Source of the DNA: Sandaracinus amylolyticus
GTDB lineage: Bacteria; Myxococcota_A; Polyangia; Polyangiales; Sandaracinaceae
Assembly: GCF_000737325.1 (NCBI RefSeq)
Contig: NZ_CP011125.1
Span: 7,378,001 to 7,442,000 of the forward strand
Length of the DNA: 64,000 nucleotides
Reading direction: 5' to 3'
Made by a program: the position numbers and the translations under genes
The notes under the pieces: generated by a model
What the model saw: the letters and a program-made list of their open reading frames with translations, nothing else
What the model was told of the DNA's origin: nothing
Databases searched by the model: none
Part shown: positions 28,534 through 36,505 of the stretch, one piece after another
Numbering within the stretch: position 1 is the stretch's first letter
Layout: every line of letters starts with the position of its first letter

Positions 28534-29463
28534 ATGAACGAGCTCCGCGACGTGCCGCCCGAGCCGCAGGTCCCCGACGCGCAGCGCGGCGCAGGCATGC
28601 TGCCGCTTCGCTACGAGGACGTCGTGCAGGACGGTCGGCTCCGGCTCGAGCCGGTCACGCACGCGATCGGCGCGGCGATCTGGAAGAAGACGCTCTCGGA
28701 GCACCCGCTCGTGCTGCGCCTCGGCGCGGAGGGCATCGTGCCGATCCTCTCGCGGCTGCAGGTCGAAGCGGGCGGTGGACCGATCTCGGCGCGCGAGCCG
28801 GTGAGCGCGCGCGGGACGTTCGAGCTGCTGCGCTTGATCGACGATCAGGATCGCCAGCGGCTGCGCGTGGACATGTGGGCCGAGCTGCAGGGCACGCGCG
28901 GTCACACGCACGGCGCGGCGATCGAGGGCGCAGGCGAGCCCGTGCTGCTCGGGCGCGCGATCGCCGAGCACGTGCTCACGCGGCCGTTCGCGCCGCCCGA
29001 GGAGCGCAGCGTCGAGCAGCTCCCCGGGGAGCTCCCCGAGGGCATGACGACGCGCGACGTCGCGTGGCGCGCGCCGCGCACCGCGATCGACCTGCCGCGC
29101 GGCGCGACCCCGATCGACGACGCGTTCGCGCTGGACCCGGTGCCGATCGTGTTCGGGCTCGGCCACACCGACAGCAACCAGCACGTCAACTCGCTCGTCT
29201 ATCCGCGCCTGCTCGAAGAGGCCGCGCTGCGTCGCTTCCATCAGCTGGACCTGCCGACGACGGTGCTCGCGCGCTACGTCGACCTCGCGTTCCGCAAGCC
29301 CTGCTTCGCGGGTGACCGCATGCGCATCATGCTGCGCGCGTACCGTGCGGGTGACGAGGTCGGCGTGCTCGGCGCGTTCATCACGTCGGGCGAGGCGATC
29401 ACCGCGGGCGCGACCCCGACCGAGCGCGCGCACGTCTTCGCGCGCATGCAGTTCGCGCGGTAG
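28534..29463 (+). CDS. Double-hotdog thioesterase-like protein
   Basis: 309 residues from the ATG at 28534. The second half (from about 205) contains GLGHTDSNQHVNSLVYPRLL, the Asp/Asn-His pattern of the hotdog thioesterase catalytic half, while the first half is a degenerate hotdog. It has the same general layout as the protein at 23247-24062, so the two may be distant paralogs. Acyl substrate unknown. The frame remains open upstream of the ATG, but that segment overlaps the divergent phosphoesterase promoter region. Confidence 0.68.
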   Translation: MNELRDVPPEPQVPDAQRGAGMLPLRYEDVVQDGRLRLEPVTHAIGAAIWKKTLSEHPLVLRLGAEGIVPILSRLQVEAGGGPISAREPVSARGTFELLRLIDDQDRQRLRVDMWAELQGTRGHTHGAAIEGAGEPVLLGRAIAEHVLTRPFAPPEERSVEQLPGELPEGMTTRDVAWRAPRTAIDLPRGATPIDDAFALDPVPIVFGLGHTDSNQHVNSLVYPRLLEEAALRRFHQLDLPTTVLARYVDLAFRKPCFAGDRMRIMLRAYRAGDEVGVLGAFITSGEAITAGATPTERAHVFARMQFAR

Positions 29464-29595
29464 TCACACGATTGCAGTGTGGCCGGCGAGAACGTGCGTT
29501 GGCCGCGGTGTCGACGCGCGTTCGCACGGCGCGCGCGCGATCGTGTGATTTCGCGGCGAGGCCGAGTGGCTCGCGCATTGCGAGCCCGCGACGTC

Positions 29596-30132
29596 ATGCG
29601 ACTCGTCGGATCTCTCCTCGTGCTCGTCGTGGCGACTGCCTGCGGCGGTAGCTCGTCTCGGCTCTCCGTCGCCTCGCCCGTCGACGCGCGTCCCCACGCC
29701 GTGCCGCTCGTGCTCGACGACGACGCGGGCGGTGATCAGCTCGTGTTCGACGTGCACGCGAACCGCGCGATCACGAGCCGCGATCGCACCGCGGACATCG
29801 CGCTCGTGCTGCAGGACGAGCTGTGCGAGGGGCGCGAGTACCCCGCGCAGATCGAGGTCACGGTCGAGCTCGCGGATGGGACCACGCGCACCGAGCGCGT
29901 CGATCACGTCACCGACTGCGAGACCGTGCTCGCGAGCCTCGAGTCGGTCGAGCTCGGCGAGTGCGACGCCGAAGGATGCCGCACGAGCATGCGCGTGGGC
30001 GTGCGCGCGCTGAGCGGCACCGAGGACCTCGACCTCTCGCTCTACGCGTCGGTGCGGTTCCACGACTGGTCGCACGAGCGCGGCGGGCCGCACGTCGATG
30101 CGACGCTCCGCCGCGCGACCCCGAGCGAATGA
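29596..30132 (+). CDS. Lipoprotein of unknown function
   Basis: 178 residues from the ATG at 29596: signal MRLVGSLLVLVVATACGGSS with lipobox Cys16. The mature part is beta-rich, with two cysteine pairs (ELCEGREY and VTDCETV; GECDAEGCRTS), and no recognised domain. It faces hslU tail to tail with 45 bp between. The 132 bp upstream contain a long-range inverted repeat (TCACACGAT at 29464 and ATCGTGTGA at 29540). Confidence 0.75.
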   Translation: MRLVGSLLVLVVATACGGSSSRLSVASPVDARPHAVPLVLDDDAGGDQLVFDVHANRAITSRDRTADIALVLQDELCEGREYPAQIEVTVELADGTTRTERVDHVTDCETVLASLESVELGECDAEGCRTSMRVGVRALSGTEDLDLSLYASVRFHDWSHERGGPHVDATLRRATPSE

Positions 30133-30177
30133 CGCACGTGCGCCGCGTCTCCGCGCGGGAGCGCGACCCGCGATCGG

Positions 30178-31578
30178 TCAGAGGATGTAGCGCGACAGAT
30201 CCTCGTTGCTGAGGATCGGCGTCAGCGTCGTGCGCACGCGCTCCGCGTCGATCTCGATCGACTCTCCGTCGAGCTCGGGCGCGCGATAGCTGATGTCCTC
30301 GAAGAGCGCCTCGAGGATCGTGTGGAGACGACGCGCGCCGATGTTCTCGGCGCGCTCGTTCGCCATCTGCGCGTACTCCGCGATCGCCTCGATCGCGTCG
30401 TGCGTGACCTCGACCTTCACGCCCTCGGTCTCGAGCAGCGCCTTGTACTGCTTGGTCAGCGCGTTCTTCGGCTCGGTCAGGATCCGCACGAAGTCCGCCT
30501 TGCCGAGCGCCTCGAGCTCGACGCGGATCGGGAAGCGACCCTGCAGCTCGGGGATCAGATCGCTGACCTTCGACACGTGGAACGCGCCGGCCGCGACGAA
30601 GAGCACGTGATCGGTCTTCACCGGCCCGTACTTCGTGCTGACGGTGCTGCCCTCGACGATCGGAAGGAGGTCGCGCTGCACGCCCTCGCGCGACACGTCG
30701 GGCCCGCCGGTCTGGCCCTGACGCCCCGCGATCTTGTCGATCTCGTCGAGGAAGACGATGCCCGCCTCCTCGGTGCGCTTCACGGCCTCGCGCTGCACGC
30801 GATCCATGTCGACGAGCTTGCCCGCCTCTTCCGCCTCGAGCGCCTTGCGCGCCTCGCTCACCTTCACGCGGCGGCGCTTCGTGCGCCCTTTGAAGCCGGG
30901 GAGCTGCGAGAGCATGTCGCGGAAGTTGACCTCCATCTCCTCCATGCCGTGCTGCCCGAAGATCTGCATGAAGGGCACGCCCTGATCCGCGACGTCGATC
31001 TCGACCTCTTCGTCGTCGAGCTCGCCCGCGCGCAGCCGCGCGCGCACCTCGTTCATCTCGCGCTCGCTCGGCGCGTACTGCTGCGGCGGAGGCGTGACGA
31101 GGAACGCGCCGAACGGGCCCTGCGGGCGCTGCGGCGGAGGCTGCGGAGGCGCGTCCTTCGAGGCGAGCATGCGGACGAGGCGCTCCTCCGCGAGCTCCTG
31201 CGCGCGCGCCTGCACGTTCTCCATCTCCTCGACGCGCACGAGCTGGATCGCGTTCTCGACGAGGTCGCGCACCATCGACTCGACGTCGCGACCGACGTAG
31301 CCGACCTCGGTGAACTTGCTCGCTTCGACCTTCACGAACGGCGCGTTCGCGAGCTTCGCGAGGCGCCGCGCGATCTCGGTCTTACCGACGCCGGTCGGGC
31401 CGATCATGATGATGTTCTTCGGCGCGATCTCGTCGCGCAGATCGGGCGAGACCTGCTGCCTGCGCCATCGATTGCGCAGCGCGATCGCGACCGCCTTCTT
31501 CGCCTTGTGCTGACCGACGATGTAGCGGTCGAGCTCGCCCACGATCTCGCGCGGGGTGAAGGTGCGAACGCCGCTCAT
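30178..31578 (-). CDS. hslU: HslU ATPase of the HslVU protease
   Basis: 466 residues. Walker A is [10 protein letters not shown], Walker B is [11 protein letters not shown], and the HslU N-terminal segment [14 protein letters not shown] and sensor/C-terminal motif [13 protein letters not shown] are present; it ends LSRYIL, the tail that docks HslU into HslV. The intermediate (I) domain is at about 125-240. It unfolds substrates and feeds them to HslV. Its ATG overlaps the hslV stop (ATGA at 31578-31575), giving translational coupling and the classic hslV-hslU order. Confidence 0.97.
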   Translation of the reverse strand: MSGVRTFTPREIVGELDRYIVGQHKAKKAVAIALRNRWRRQQVSPDLRDEIAPKNIIMIGPTGVGKTEIARRLAKLANAPFVKVEASKFTEVGYVGRDVESMVRDLVENAIQLVRVEEMENVQARAQELAEERLVRMLASKDAPPQPPPQRPQGPFGAFLVTPPPQQYAPSEREMNEVRARLRAGELDDEEVEIDVADQGVPFMQIFGQHGMEEMEVNFRDMLSQLPGFKGRTKRRRVKVSEARKALEAEEAGKLVDMDRVQREAVKRTEEAGIVFLDEIDKIAGRQGQTGGPDVSREGVQRDLLPIVEGSTVSTKYGPVKTDHVLFVAAGAFHVSKVSDLIPELQGRFPIRVELEALGKADFVRILTEPKNALTKQYKALLETEGVKVEVTHDAIEAIAEYAQMANERAENIGARRLHTILEALFEDISYRAPELDGESIEIDAERVRTTLTPILSNEDLSRYIL

Positions 31579-32141
31579 CCCTCGATCTCCTCCACGACGA
31601 CGTTCTGGTTCGTGTACACGCAGATCTCGCCCGCGGTGCGCAGCGCTTCGCGCGCGATGTCGGCGGGCGCCATCGTCGTGTGGCGCATCAGCGCGCGCGC
31701 GGCGGCGAGCGCGTAGGGGCCGCCCGAGCCGATCGCGATCACGCCCTCGTCGGGCTCGATCACGTCGCCCGTGCCGCTGATGAGGAACGTCGCGCTCGCG
31801 TCCATCACGACCAGCATCGCTTCGAGCCGGCGCAGGTAACGATCGGTGCGCCAGTCCTTCGCGAGCTCCACGGCCGCACGCGCGAGCCCGCCCTTGTCTC
31901 CCGCGGGAGTGCGGTGCTCCTTGAGCTTGGCCTCGAAGCGCTCGAGCAGCGTGAACGCGTCGGCGCTCGCACCCGCGAACCCCGCGATCACCTTGCCGTC
32001 CGCGATGCGCCGCACCTTGCGCGCGCCCGACTTCATCACGGTCTGACCGAGCGAGACCTGACCATCTCCCGCCATCGCGGCACGTCCATCGCGGCGCACC
32101 GCCACGATGGTGGTCGATCGAAAACGAGCTTCTTCGCTCAC
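31575..32141 (-). CDS. hslV: HslV peptidase of the HslVU protease
   Basis: 188 residues from a GTG at 32141, supported by GGAGA six bases upstream. A nine-residue propeptide (VSEEARFRS) precedes the catalytic N-terminal threonine of [10 protein letters not shown], so the mature enzyme begins at Thr10. [12 protein letters not shown], the [12 protein letters not shown] segment and [14 protein letters not shown] match HslV. Other bacterial HslV proteins also carry short propeptides here. Divergent from xerC with 146 bp between starts, an inverted version of the xerC-hslV-hslU arrangement known from Bacillus. Confidence 0.95.
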   Translation of the reverse strand: MSEEARFRSTTIVAVRRDGRAAMAGDGQVSLGQTVMKSGARKVRRIADGKVIAGFAGASADAFTLLERFEAKLKEHRTPAGDKGGLARAAVELAKDWRTDRYLRRLEAMLVVMDASATFLISGTGDVIEPDEGVIAIGSGGPYALAAARALMRHTTMAPADIAREALRTAGEICVYTNQNVVVEEIEG

Positions 32142-32287
32142 GCGCGCATCTCCACGCAATGGTGCCGAAAAGGGCAGAGAGAGGCCGGCACCCTAAGTCG
32201 TCACCTCGCCCCGTCAACCCCGCTTCCAAACTCCGAGCCGCTCGCCGCTTTCTCCTCTCGCCGCGCGCTCGCGCGTACCCTCCTCGC

Positions 32288-33220
32288 GTGGCCCACGACG
32301 ACGAGCTCGCGAAGCAGATCGCGCTCTTCCTCGCGTGGCTGCGCGACGAGCGCCGCAGCCCCGACAAGACGATCGAGACCTACGCGCGAACGCTGCACGA
32401 GCTGCGCTCGTTCCTCGTCGAGAAGAAGCTCTCGAGCGACGCGCGACGCATCACGATCGTGTCGCTGCGCGCGTACCTCGCGGCGCTCTTCGACTCGCAC
32501 GCGAGCGCGACGCTCGCGCGCAAGATCGCGACGCTGCGCTCGTTCTTCCGCTACCTGCTGCGCCGCGGGATCATCACGTCGAACCCCGCGGCCGCGCTGC
32601 GCTCACCGAAGCTCGCGCGTCCGCTCCCGCGCTTCCTCACGGTCGACGAGGCGTTCCGCGTCGTCGACGCGCCGAAGGAGGACGCGCATCGCGACGAAGC
32701 GCTGCGCCTGCGCGACGCGGCGATGCTCGAGATGCTCTACGGCGCGGGCCTGCGCGTCAGCGAGCTCGCGGGGCTGCGCCTCGGATCGCTCGACCGCAGC
32801 GCGCGCCTGGTGCGCGTGATGGGCAAGGGGCGCAAGGAGCGACTCGCGCCCTACGGCTCGAGCTGCGCCGACGCGCTCGATGCGTACCTCGCGATCCGCA
32901 GCGCGCTGGTGAGCGACAAGACGGCTCCACTCGACGCGCTCTTCCTCGGGCGTCTCGGCACCGCGCTCACCGCGCGTCAGGTGCAGAACGTCGTGCGTCG
33001 CTACGGCGCGCTCGGCGCAGGGCGCGGTGATCTCCATCCCCACGCGCTCCGTCACACGTGCGCGACGCACCTGCTCGACGCCGGCGCGGACCTGCGCGCG
33101 ATCCAAGAGCTGCTCGGCCACGCGAGCCTCGCGACGACGCAGCGCTACACGCACGTCACCGTCGATCGCCTGATGGCCGTCTACGACAAGGCGCACCCAC
33201 TCGCGCACGACGACGAGTGA
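32288..33220 (+). CDS. xerC: Tyrosine recombinase XerC-like
   Basis: 310 residues from the GTG at 32288. N-terminal SAM-like core-binding domain is followed by a catalytic domain with all active-site residues: Arg in [14 protein letters not shown], Lys in [11 protein letters not shown]-x-x-R as [14 protein letters not shown], His in [15 protein letters not shown] and the Tyr nucleophile in the same segment. Length and motifs fit XerC/D, which resolve chromosome dimers at dif; no dif site was recognised in this window. It sits beside hslVU, as xerC homologs often do. Confidence 0.93.
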   Translation: MAHDDELAKQIALFLAWLRDERRSPDKTIETYARTLHELRSFLVEKKLSSDARRITIVSLRAYLAALFDSHASATLARKIATLRSFFRYLLRRGIITSNPAAALRSPKLARPLPRFLTVDEAFRVVDAPKEDAHRDEALRLRDAAMLEMLYGAGLRVSELAGLRLGSLDRSARLVRVMGKGRKERLAPYGSSCADALDAYLAIRSALVSDKTAPLDALFLGRLGTALTARQVQNVVRRYGALGAGRGDLHPHALRHTCATHLLDAGADLRAIQELLGHASLATTQRYTHVTVDRLMAVYDKAHPLAHDDE

Positions 33221-33236
33221 CGCTACGACAACGCGC

Positions 33237-33620
33237 ATGACCTCGGAGCAAGGACGGAAGCGCTACACGCTGGTCGGGGATCCCACGCGCATCCCGGTGC
33301 CGGGCGGCAAGCTCATCGAGGAGTACTTCGGTCGCGTCCGCACCGGCACCGACGCGTTCAGCCTCGCGCACATGATCGCGCCGCCCGGATGGGGCGAGCC
33401 CGCGCAGACGCCGCGCTTCGGCGAGCTCACGATCATGGTGCGCGGCTCGATGCACATCGAGATCGGCGACGAGCAGCTCGAGCTGCGCGCGGGACAGGCG
33501 ATCTGGATCGAGCCCGACGTGCGCGTGCGCTACTCGAACCCGTACCCGGTCGAGAGCGAGTACTTCGCGATCTGCATCCCCGCGTTCTCGCCCGACGATG
33601 CGCAACGAGATCCCGAATGA
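33237..33620 (+). CDS. Cupin-domain protein
   Basis: 127 residues forming a single cupin barrel: [15 protein letters not shown] is the first cupin motif region, with a degenerate metal-binding pattern (few histidines), and [19 protein letters not shown] the second. Lacking the usual two-His set it may bind a ligand rather than a metal. The stop overlaps the next start (ATGA at 33617-33620). Substrate unknown. Confidence 0.8.
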   Translation: MTSEQGRKRYTLVGDPTRIPVPGGKLIEEYFGRVRTGTDAFSLAHMIAPPGWGEPAQTPRFGELTIMVRGSMHIEIGDEQLELRAGQAIWIEPDVRVRYSNPYPVESEYFAICIPAFSPDDAQRDPE

Positions 33621-34252
33621 CGATCGCGTACGGATACCTCCACGGCTTCGCGTCGAGCGCGCGCTCGAAGAAGGGCGTGCACCTCCACACCGCGCTCGGT
33701 GATCGCATCGATCTGCAGCTCGCGGAGCTCAACCGTCCTTCGTTCGCGAAGCTCTCGATCGACGCGATGCTCGCGGAGCTCGACGCGATGCACGAGGCGC
33801 ACGGACGCCCGCGGTGGCGCCTCGTGGGCTCGAGCCTCGGCGGATGGCTCACCGCGCGCTGGGCCGAGCTGCATCCCGAGCGCGTCGATCGCGTGATCCT
33901 GCTGTGTCCCGCGTTCGACATCGAGACGCGCTGGCCGCAGCTGATGAAGCCGGGCGAGTTCGAGACGTGGCGCGCGCGCGGCGAGCTCGAGGTCGCCGAT
34001 GCGACGGGCGCGCTCGTGCCGCTGCACTTCGCGTTCTACGAGGGCGCGAAGGCGCACACCGCGTATCCGCGCGTGTCGTGCCCGGTCACGATCATCCACG
34101 GCACGCGCGACGATCGCGTCCCGATCGAGAGCTCGCGGCGCTGGCTCGCGTCGCACCCGCACGCGCGTCTGATCGAGGTCGACGACGGGCACGACCTCGT
34201 CGAGAGCCTGCCGATCATCGAGCGCGCGATGATCGACGACTTCGCGCTCTAG
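33617..34252 (+). CDS. YqiA-like alpha/beta-hydrolase
   Basis: 211 residues from an ATG that overlaps the cupin stop. Catalytic nucleophile elbow [13 protein letters not shown] (G-x-S-x-G), acid in [13 protein letters not shown] and His in [10 protein letters not shown] are all visible, giving a complete triad. The short N-terminus [16 protein letters not shown] matches the YqiA/UPF0227 esterase family, which have small acyl-ester or thioester substrates. Likely co-translated with the cupin protein. Confidence 0.85.
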   Translation: MTIAYGYLHGFASSARSKKGVHLHTALGDRIDLQLAELNRPSFAKLSIDAMLAELDAMHEAHGRPRWRLVGSSLGGWLTARWAELHPERVDRVILLCPAFDIETRWPQLMKPGEFETWRARGELEVADATGALVPLHFAFYEGAKAHTAYPRVSCPVTIIHGTRDDRVPIESSRRWLASHPHARLIEVDDGHDLVESLPIIERAMIDDFAL

Positions 34253-34282
34253 CGCGTCCGTCTGCTCGAACCACCAGCTCGG

Positions 34283-34648
34283 TCATCCGCGCTTCGCGGT
34301 GCGCTTGCTCCAGCCGTCGGCCCACTCCGCGAGCGGGCCGAGCGCGTCGAGCAGCGCGCGTCCTTCCTCCGTCAGCGAGTACCCCGCGCTCTCGCCTTCG
34401 CCTTCGCCCGCGACCACACCGGCCTCGCGCAGCTCGGCGATGCGCGCCGCGAGCGACGTCGGCGACACGCCGCCGCACGCCTCGCGCAGCGCGCGGAAGT
34501 GGAGCGGGCCTTCGCGCAGCTCCCACACGACGCGCAGCGCCCAGCGACGCCCGAGCAGATCGAAGAGCGCCATGATCGGGCGTCCCGTCTTCGATCCGCG
34601 CACCGGGCGGCCCGGACGAGGTGCTCCGCGTTGCGCTACGGTTTTCAT
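34283..34648 (-). CDS. HxlR-family transcriptional regulator
   Basis: 121 residues from an ATG at 34648 (MKTVAQRG). The winged helix matches HxlR proteins: LLGRRWALRVVWEL, GPLHFRALREACGGVSPT and LTEEGRALLDALGPLAEW. No cysteine sits near the N-terminus as in the redox-sensing members YodB and HypR; the only cysteine is in REACGGVS. The 17-bp sequence GCTATGAAAACCGTAGC that spans its own start codon recurs, as three tandem relatives, ahead of the gene at 35286, suggesting autoregulation and control of that gene. Confidence 0.85.
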   Translation of the reverse strand: MKTVAQRGAPRPGRPVRGSKTGRPIMALFDLLGRRWALRVVWELREGPLHFRALREACGGVSPTSLAARIAELREAGVVAGEGEGESAGYSLTEEGRALLDALGPLAEWADGWSKRTAKRG

Positions 34649-34651
34649 AGC
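34635..34651 (-). promoter_or_regulatory. Candidate HxlR operator overlapping its start codon
   Basis: On the minus strand this reads GCTATGAAAACCGTAGC, with arms GCTATG and CGTAGC around five bases. It agrees with the 17-mer at 35219 in 14 of 17 bases, or 16 of 19 with the GC that follows both. It contains the hxlR start codon, so a repressor bound here would block its own expression. Confidence 0.5.
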
Positions 34652-34705
34652 GCGCATCCTCGCCGAGCGCGCCCCCGGCGACAAGCGCGCGAGGAGAGCG
34701 ATCCG

Positions 34706-35212
34706 ATGGACGACGTCCGCTTCTGTCTCCGCTGCGGCACCGCGCTCGAGGAGGTCATGCTCGAGGGCCGCACGCGCAAGCGCTGTCCTGCGCCCGGGTG
34801 CGGCTTCGTGCACTACGGCAACCCGCTGCCGGTCGTCGCCGCGATCGTCGAGCACGTGGAAGACGAGGACGAGACCGAGAGCCGCATCGTGCTGGTGCGC
34901 CAGAAGGCGTGGCCCGAAGGATGGTTCGGGCTCGTCACCGGCTTCCTCGAGCGCGGCGAGACCCCCGAGGAAGCGGTGCTGCGCGAGCTCGACGAGGAGC
35001 TCGGCCTGCGCGGTGAGATCGCCTCGCTCGTCGGCGTCTACGCATTCGTGCAGCGCAACGAGGTGATCGCGACGTGGCACGTGCGCGCGCGCGGACCGAT
35101 CACGCTCGGCGAGGAGCTCGAGGCGTACAAGCGCGTCCCGATCGCGAAGCTGCGCCCGTGGCCTTTCGGCACCGGTCTCGCGGTGAAGGACTGGCTCGCG
35201 AAGCGCGGCTGA
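34706..35212 (+). CDS. Nudix hydrolase with N-terminal zinc ribbon
   Basis: 168 residues from an ATG preceded by GAGGAGAG. A zinc ribbon occupies residues 1-35 (FCLRCGTALEE and RCPAPGCGFVHYGNP). The Nudix box is complete: GFLERGETPEEAVLRELDEE followed by LGL, with all catalytic glutamates. This layout resembles the NudC-type NADH pyrophosphatase but is shorter, so the nucleotide-sugar or dinucleotide substrate is unresolved. Divergent from hxlR; 57 bp separate the two starts. Confidence 0.87.
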   Translation: MDDVRFCLRCGTALEEVMLEGRTRKRCPAPGCGFVHYGNPLPVVAAIVEHVEDEDETESRIVLVRQKAWPEGWFGLVTGFLERGETPEEAVLRELDEELGLRGEIASLVGVYAFVQRNEVIATWHVRARGPITLGEELEAYKRVPIAKLRPWPFGTGLAVKDWLAKRG

Positions 35213-35218
35213 GCGTGC

Positions 35219-35269
35219 GCTACGAATTCCGTAGCGCTCCACAATCCGTAGCGCTACACATTCTGTAGC
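35219..35269 (+). promoter_or_regulatory. Three contiguous 17-bp operator-like sites
   Basis: Three 17-mers abut exactly: GCTACGAATTCCGTAGC (35219-35235), GCTCCACAATCCGTAGC (35236-35252) and GCTACACATTCTGTAGC (35253-35269). The first and third are perfect 6-bp inverted repeats around five bases (GCTACG/CGTAGC and GCTACA/TGTAGC). A ribosome-binding GGAGG follows at 35274 and the ATG at 35286, so the array covers the core promoter and leader. Confidence 0.65.
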
Positions 35270-35285
35270 ACACGGAGGACGAGCC

Positions 35286-35840
35286 ATGTCGCGCTTCCCC
35301 GATCCGCTCTCGCCGCCCTACGCGCCCGAGGTCGAAGCCGCGCTCACCGAGATGATGCCGCGCGGCGCGCCGGTCCCGCCGCTCGCGCTGTTCCGCTTCT
35401 TCGCGCACCACCCGGCGCTGATGGAGGTGATGCGCCCGTTCGCGCGCGTGCTCCTCGGTGCACGCGGGGCCGCGCTGGCGCCGCGCGATCGCGAGATCGT
35501 GATCCTGCGCGCGACGGCGCGTGCGCGCTGCGAGTACGAGTGGGGCGTGCACGTCGCGTTCTTCGCGTCGCGCGTCGGGCTCGACGACGCGACGGTGCGC
35601 GCGACGGTACACGGCCCGATCGACGGGCTCGGAGCGCGCGATCGCTTGCTGGTGCGCGCCGTCGACGCGCTGCACGAGGATGCGACGCTCGACGACACGC
35701 TGCGCGCGGAGCTCGCGACCGTGCTGAGCCCGGAGCAGATCGTCGAGCTGCTCGTGCTCGCGGGCTGGTATCGCACGATCGCGTGCGTGGCGAACGGCGC
35801 CGGGCTCGCGAACGAGCCGTGGGCGCCGTCGTTCCCTTAG
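35286..35840 (+). CDS. Carboxymuconolactone decarboxylase-like (AhpD-fold) protein
   Basis: 184 residues. The CMD fold is recognisable from LAPRDREIVILRATARARCE and YEWGVHVAFFASRVG, although AhpD's catalytic CxxC is absent: only Cys of ARCEYEW aligns, and a second Cys lies in RTIACVANG. It is therefore more like gamma-carboxymuconolactone decarboxylase or an uncharacterised member than an alkylhydroperoxidase. It probably forms helical oligomers. Three tandem operators upstream mark it as the probable main target of the adjacent HxlR regulator. Confidence 0.75.
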   Translation: MSRFPDPLSPPYAPEVEAALTEMMPRGAPVPPLALFRFFAHHPALMEVMRPFARVLLGARGAALAPRDREIVILRATARARCEYEWGVHVAFFASRVGLDDATVRATVHGPIDGLGARDRLLVRAVDALHEDATLDDTLRAELATVLSPEQIVELLVLAGWYRTIACVANGAGLANEPWAPSFP

Positions 35841-35853
35841 AGCTGTCGTCTCC

Positions 35854-36381
35854 TTAGAGCTGCCAGCCGAGGCCGCCGACCAGACCGACGACGACGTCGT
35901 CGTCGACCCACGTCGGGTGGATGTCGGCCGAGAGCACGAAGCTGCCGAAGTGCAGCGCGACGCGGCCGTCGAGGCCGAAGAGCAGGTCGCCGTCGACGCA
36001 GCCCTCCTGCGTGTCGCAGCCCCACGCGAAGTCGAGCGAGGGACCGAGCGCGAGGTGCAGCGGCCCGAAGTGAACGCCGAGCATCGCGGTGTTCCACAGC
36101 ACGCCCTGCGCGCTGCCGCTCTCCGGGCCCGCGGTGAGCGCGCCGATGAGGCCGTGGCTCTGCAGGTAGATCGAGATCAGCGGGATCGGGCGCACGCCGA
36201 GGCGCAGCGCGAGGCCGCCCATCGCGCTCTGTGGGTCGGTGACGAAGCCGCCACCTTCACCGGAGAAGCCGAGCACGAGTGGGCCGTCGGCCGATGCGCG
36301 AGGAGGCGAGACGAATGGCGCCGCGCACGTGAGCGCGAAGACGAGACCGAACGCGGCGAGGAGACGTGATCGACGAGACAT
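35854..36381 (-). CDS. Exported beta-rich protein of unknown function
   Basis: 175 residues from the ATG at 36381. Signal peptide MSRRSRLLAAFGLVFALTCA with cleavage near RASADGP. The mature region is short strands with many glycines (GLALRLGVRPIPLISIYLQ, GPLHLALGPSLDFAWG) and one Cys pair (GCDTQEGCVDG). That pattern is compatible with a small outer-membrane beta-barrel, though no family was recognised. Convergent with the CMD gene, 13 bp apart. Confidence 0.7.
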   Translation of the reverse strand: MSRRSRLLAAFGLVFALTCAAPFVSPPRASADGPLVLGFSGEGGGFVTDPQSAMGGLALRLGVRPIPLISIYLQSHGLIGALTAGPESGSAQGVLWNTAMLGVHFGPLHLALGPSLDFAWGCDTQEGCVDGDLLFGLDGRVALHFGSFVLSADIHPTWVDDDVVVGLVGGLGWQL

Positions 36382-36505
36382 GACACCCGCGCACAGAGCA
36401 GCGCGCGTGCCGCGCAGGAAACGCAGCGAATCGCACACGTTGCGCCGACGTGCGTGAACGCGTGGTGGCACCGACGTGCGACGCCCGAGTCACACGTCAC
36501 ACCGA

